Source: Coleofasciculus sp. S288 (lineage in GTDB: Bacteria; Cyanobacteriota; Cyanobacteriia; Cyanobacteriales; Coleofasciculaceae). Taken from it: 6,937 nucleotides of DNA. Below, piece by piece: positions 4,819-6,937 of the stretch. The stretch covers positions 1 through 6,937 of the forward strand of contig JAIUYC010000199.1 in assembly GCA_020216575.1 (NCBI GenBank), in the 5' to 3' direction. The position numbers and the translations under genes are program-made. Each line of letters opens with the position of its first letter. Position 1 is the first letter of the stretch. The notes under the pieces are model-generated. The model ran no database searches and was not told where the DNA came from. It saw nothing but the letters and a program-made list of their open reading frames with translations.

Positions 4819-6937
4819 ATGATTCCAGATAAATCCCGAAAAGGCGATCGCACTTTAAGCTTCTTCATGGGACTGTTATTTGCCAGCACCACCCCCATTC
4901 CCATCATTGCCCAACCCACTGCCATAGTAATGGCTCAAGCATCTGCCCCAGAAAACGACCCTAATTCAGGGGATACACAACCCGTGCAAGCGTTTGGGGG
5001 ACAACAGTCAGTGTTTGTGGGTCATGAGGATGATATCAACAGTGTGCAATTTAGTCCTGATGGAAGCCTCATTATTACTATCAGTAAGGATGATACAGCT
5101 CGTCTGTGGGATAGGGAAGGCAATCTCTTAGGTATTTTCCGGCATGAGGGTGTTTGGGGGGTTGATAGGGCTATATTTAGCTCTGATGGGAGCCGTATTC
5201 TTACTGTAGGTAAAGATGACAAGTTTGATAATACAGCTCGTCTGTGGGATAAGGAAGGCAATCTCTTAGCTGTGCTTCGACATAGTGCTGTTGGGGGGAT
5301 TGATAGTGCTATATTTAGCCCTGATGGAAGCCTCGTTCTCACGGTAAATAAGAATGATACAGCTCATCTGTGGGATAGGGAAGGCAACCTCTTAGCTGTA
5401 CTTCAGCATAGGGATTATAAAGGTCTGGTCAATAGTGCCGTTTTCAGTCCCGATGGTCGTTACATCCTTACGGCCGGTGTAGATGATACAGCTCGTCTGT
5501 GGGATAGGGAGGGCAATCTCTTGACCGTAATACGGGGACACGATAGGAGTGTTAATAGTGCCGTTTTCAGTCCCGACGGTCGCAATATCCTTACGGCCAG
5601 TGCAGATAAGACCGCCCGCTTATGGGATAAGAAAGGCACTCTCTTAGCTGTACTCCGGCATGAGGGTGATTGGACTCGGGTCAATAGTGCCATGTTTAGC
5701 CCCGATGGTCGTTACATTCTCACGAAAAGTTCAGATAATGTCGGCCGCCTCTGGGATAAAAACGGCAATCTACTAGCAGTATTGTGGGATGGGAACCATT
5801 TTACGAGTGCCATATTTAGCTCTGATAGTCACCACATTCTCATTGTTGGTCGGAATAATACTGCCCGCCTTTGGGATATGGAAAACAATACCTTAGTTGT
5901 TTTAAAGCATACGGAGTTTATTAATAGTGGTGTCTTCAGCCCAGATGGTCGCTACATTCTCACAGCTAGTAATGATAAAACCGCCCGCCTCTGGGATAGG
6001 GAAGGCAATACTTTAGCTGTTTTCCAGCATGATCCTCTTTGGATACTGAGTGCGGTTTTCAGCCCAGATGGTCGCTACATTCTCACATCTGGTGATGATA
6101 AAACCGCCCGCCTCTGGGATAGAGAAGGCAATCTCTTAGCCGTAATACGGGGACACACTAACCGGGTCAATAGTGCCATATTTAGCCCAGATGGTCGCTA
6201 CATTCTCACAGCTAGTAGTGATAAAACTGCCCGCATTTGGGATATACCAGCAGCAATTGCAATCCAAATACAGCAAGAGTCAGCTTTGCAAAACTTTGAG
6301 GAAGGTGTATCTGAGCGTAACGCTCAACTGACGAAGGTACAGGGATCGATAGTACGTTTTAGTCCTGATGGTCGTTATATTCTTACGTCAGGAATGTATC
6401 CTACACCTACAGTCCGCCTCTGGGATATTCAAGGAAACTTATTAACTACGTTAGAAGGACATGATGGCCCAGTCTATGGTATTTCATTTAGCCCCGATGG
6501 TCGCCACATCTTTACAACAACGGATTGGAAAAACTACCTTTGGGATAAAGAAGGTAATCTTGTAACTGTAATCCCCGGAAGGGGTGCGATCCTTAGCCCT
6601 GATAGCCGCTATATTCTCACCTTTCGTGATGATAACACTGCTAGTCTTTGGGATATTCAAGACAAACTCTTAGTTAGGTTACAAGGGCATGAGAAGCAGA
6701 TATTTAGTGCCAGATTTAGCCCTGATAGTCGTTACATTCTCACGACCAGTGAGGATAGCACCGTTCGCCTCTGGGATATTCAAGGCAACCTCTTGACTAC
6801 TTTGCAAGGGCATGAAGGGTCTAGCTTGGGCGCACAGATCAGCCCCGATGGTCGTTACATTCTCACGACTCATAGGGATAAAACTGCTCGCTTGTGGAAT
6901 AGAAAAGGTGATCTTTTAGCAGTATTGCGGGGACATG
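4819..6937 (+). CDS. Secreted WD40-repeat protein (C-terminus beyond the window)
   Basis: An open frame of 706 codons starts at ATG 4819 and runs off the window end without a stop. Residues 1-40 look like a Sec signal peptide: basic DKSRKGDR, hydrophobic FFMGLLFAS and onward, then a likely cleavage near MAQASA; a Pro/Asp-rich linker follows. From about residue 68 (GHEDDINSV) there are 15 WD40 blades, each ending in LWD or a variant, the first at residues 96-98. The consensus unit is FSPDGRYILT, then DKTARLWD, then REGNLLAV, most often 41 residues long. An insert at about 476-510 (starting IPAAIAIQIQQ) separates ten blades from the last five. Several blades have only H, not GH, ahead of the first strand. 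WD40 propellers are scaffolds without catalysis, so a recognition or assembly role outside the cytoplasm is inferred. The gene follows the exported caspase-like protease by 174 bases. No Shine-Dalgarno site is evident. Confidence 0.88.
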   Translation, partial: MIPDKSRKGDRTLSFFMGLLFASTTPIPIIAQPTAIVMAQASAPENDPNSGDTQPVQAFGGQQSVFVGHEDDINSVQFSPDGSLIITISKDDTARLWDREGNLLGIFRHEGVWGVDRAIFSSDGSRILTVGKDDKFDNTARLWDKEGNLLAVLRHSAVGGIDSAIFSPDGSLVLTVNKNDTAHLWDREGNLLAVLQHRDYKGLVNSAVFSPDGRYILTAGVDDTARLWDREGNLLTVIRGHDRSVNSAVFSPDGRNILTASADKTARLWDKKGTLLAVLRHEGDWTRVNSAMFSPDGRYILTKSSDNVGRLWDKNGNLLAVLWDGNHFTSAIFSSDSHHILIVGRNNTARLWDMENNTLVVLKHTEFINSGVFSPDGRYILTASNDKTARLWDREGNTLAVFQHDPLWILSAVFSPDGRYILTSGDDKTARLWDREGNLLAVIRGHTNRVNSAIFSPDGRYILTASSDKTARIWDIPAAIAIQIQQESALQNFEEGVSERNAQLTKVQGSIVRFSPDGRYILTSGMYPTPTVRLWDIQGNLLTTLEGHDGPVYGISFSPDGRHIFTTTDWKNYLWDKEGNLVTVIPGRGAILSPDSRYILTFRDDNTASLWDIQDKLLVRLQGHEKQIFSARFSPDSRYILTTSEDSTVRLWDIQGNLLTTLQGHEGSSLGAQISPDGRYILTTHRDKTARLWNRKGDLLAVLRGH
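4844..4851. repeat. HIP1 octamer GCGATCGC
   Basis: This is a third copy of the cyanobacterial HIP1 palindrome, in the signal-peptide region of the WD40 gene, where it encodes the Gly-Asp-Arg that precedes the hydrophobic core. Confidence 0.9.
5938..6243 (+). repeat. Near-identical tandem DNA units within the WD40 gene (123-base period)
   Basis: Three consecutive blades share almost the same DNA. The 60 bases from 5938 and from 6061 differ at three positions, and the 60 from 6184 differ from the first at four. All three begin with AGCCCAGATGGTCGCTACAT. The starts are exactly 123 bases apart, one 41-residue blade. Flanking blades are more diverged, with 9-15-base matches to the same motif. This pattern suggests recent duplication or gene conversion of blades, and makes the region prone to changes in copy number and to assembly errors. 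Confidence 0.85.

Noticed and set aside
5022..5693. Open minus-strand frames across the WD40 region, rich in Arg, Leu, Pro and Ser
   Set aside because: They are mirror images of the repeated SPDGRYILT and LWD codons on the plus strand, repeat with the same period, and have no start signals or known domains.

Overview
The window looks like accessory chromosomal DNA from a filamentous or otherwise large-genome cyanobacterium. The support is three copies of the HIP1 octamer GCGATCGC (780, 1190, 4844), a secreted WD40 protein next to a caspase-like protease, a cupin of a type I associate with cyanobacteria, weak or missing Shine-Dalgarno sites, and moderate GC. I cannot name the species.

Layout. 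Positions 66-797 (+) encode a class I glutamine amidotransferase-like protein. It converges on a minus-strand pair at 841-2186: an ECF-type sigma factor followed two bases later by its probable membrane anti-sigma factor (RskA-like). Positions 2187-3450 are gene-poor and look decayed. They hold a minus-strand thioredoxin-like gene broken by stop codons (2724 down to about 2464), a plus-strand cysteine-dioxygenase-like cupin that lacks its usual N-terminal third (2844-3191), and a small two-helix membrane protein reading frame with one in-frame stop (3230-3454). The last of these ends in an ATGA overlap with the next gene.

Positions 3451-4644 (+) encode a caspase-family protease (metacaspase/orthocaspase) with an apparent Tat signal and an intact His/Cys dyad. 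A 174-base gap containing an imperfect inverted repeat separates it from a long WD40 gene (4819 to beyond the window). That product has a Sec-type signal peptide and at least 15 WD40 blades.

Working together. The sigma/anti-sigma pair should form a self-contained envelope-responsive switch; its targets cannot be read from this window. The protease and the WD40 protein are in the same orientation and both appear to be exported. They may therefore be an extracytoplasmic protease plus a propeller scaffold or substrate-recognition partner, encoded as two genes rather than as one caspase-WD40 fusion. That partnership is inferred from position and export signals only.
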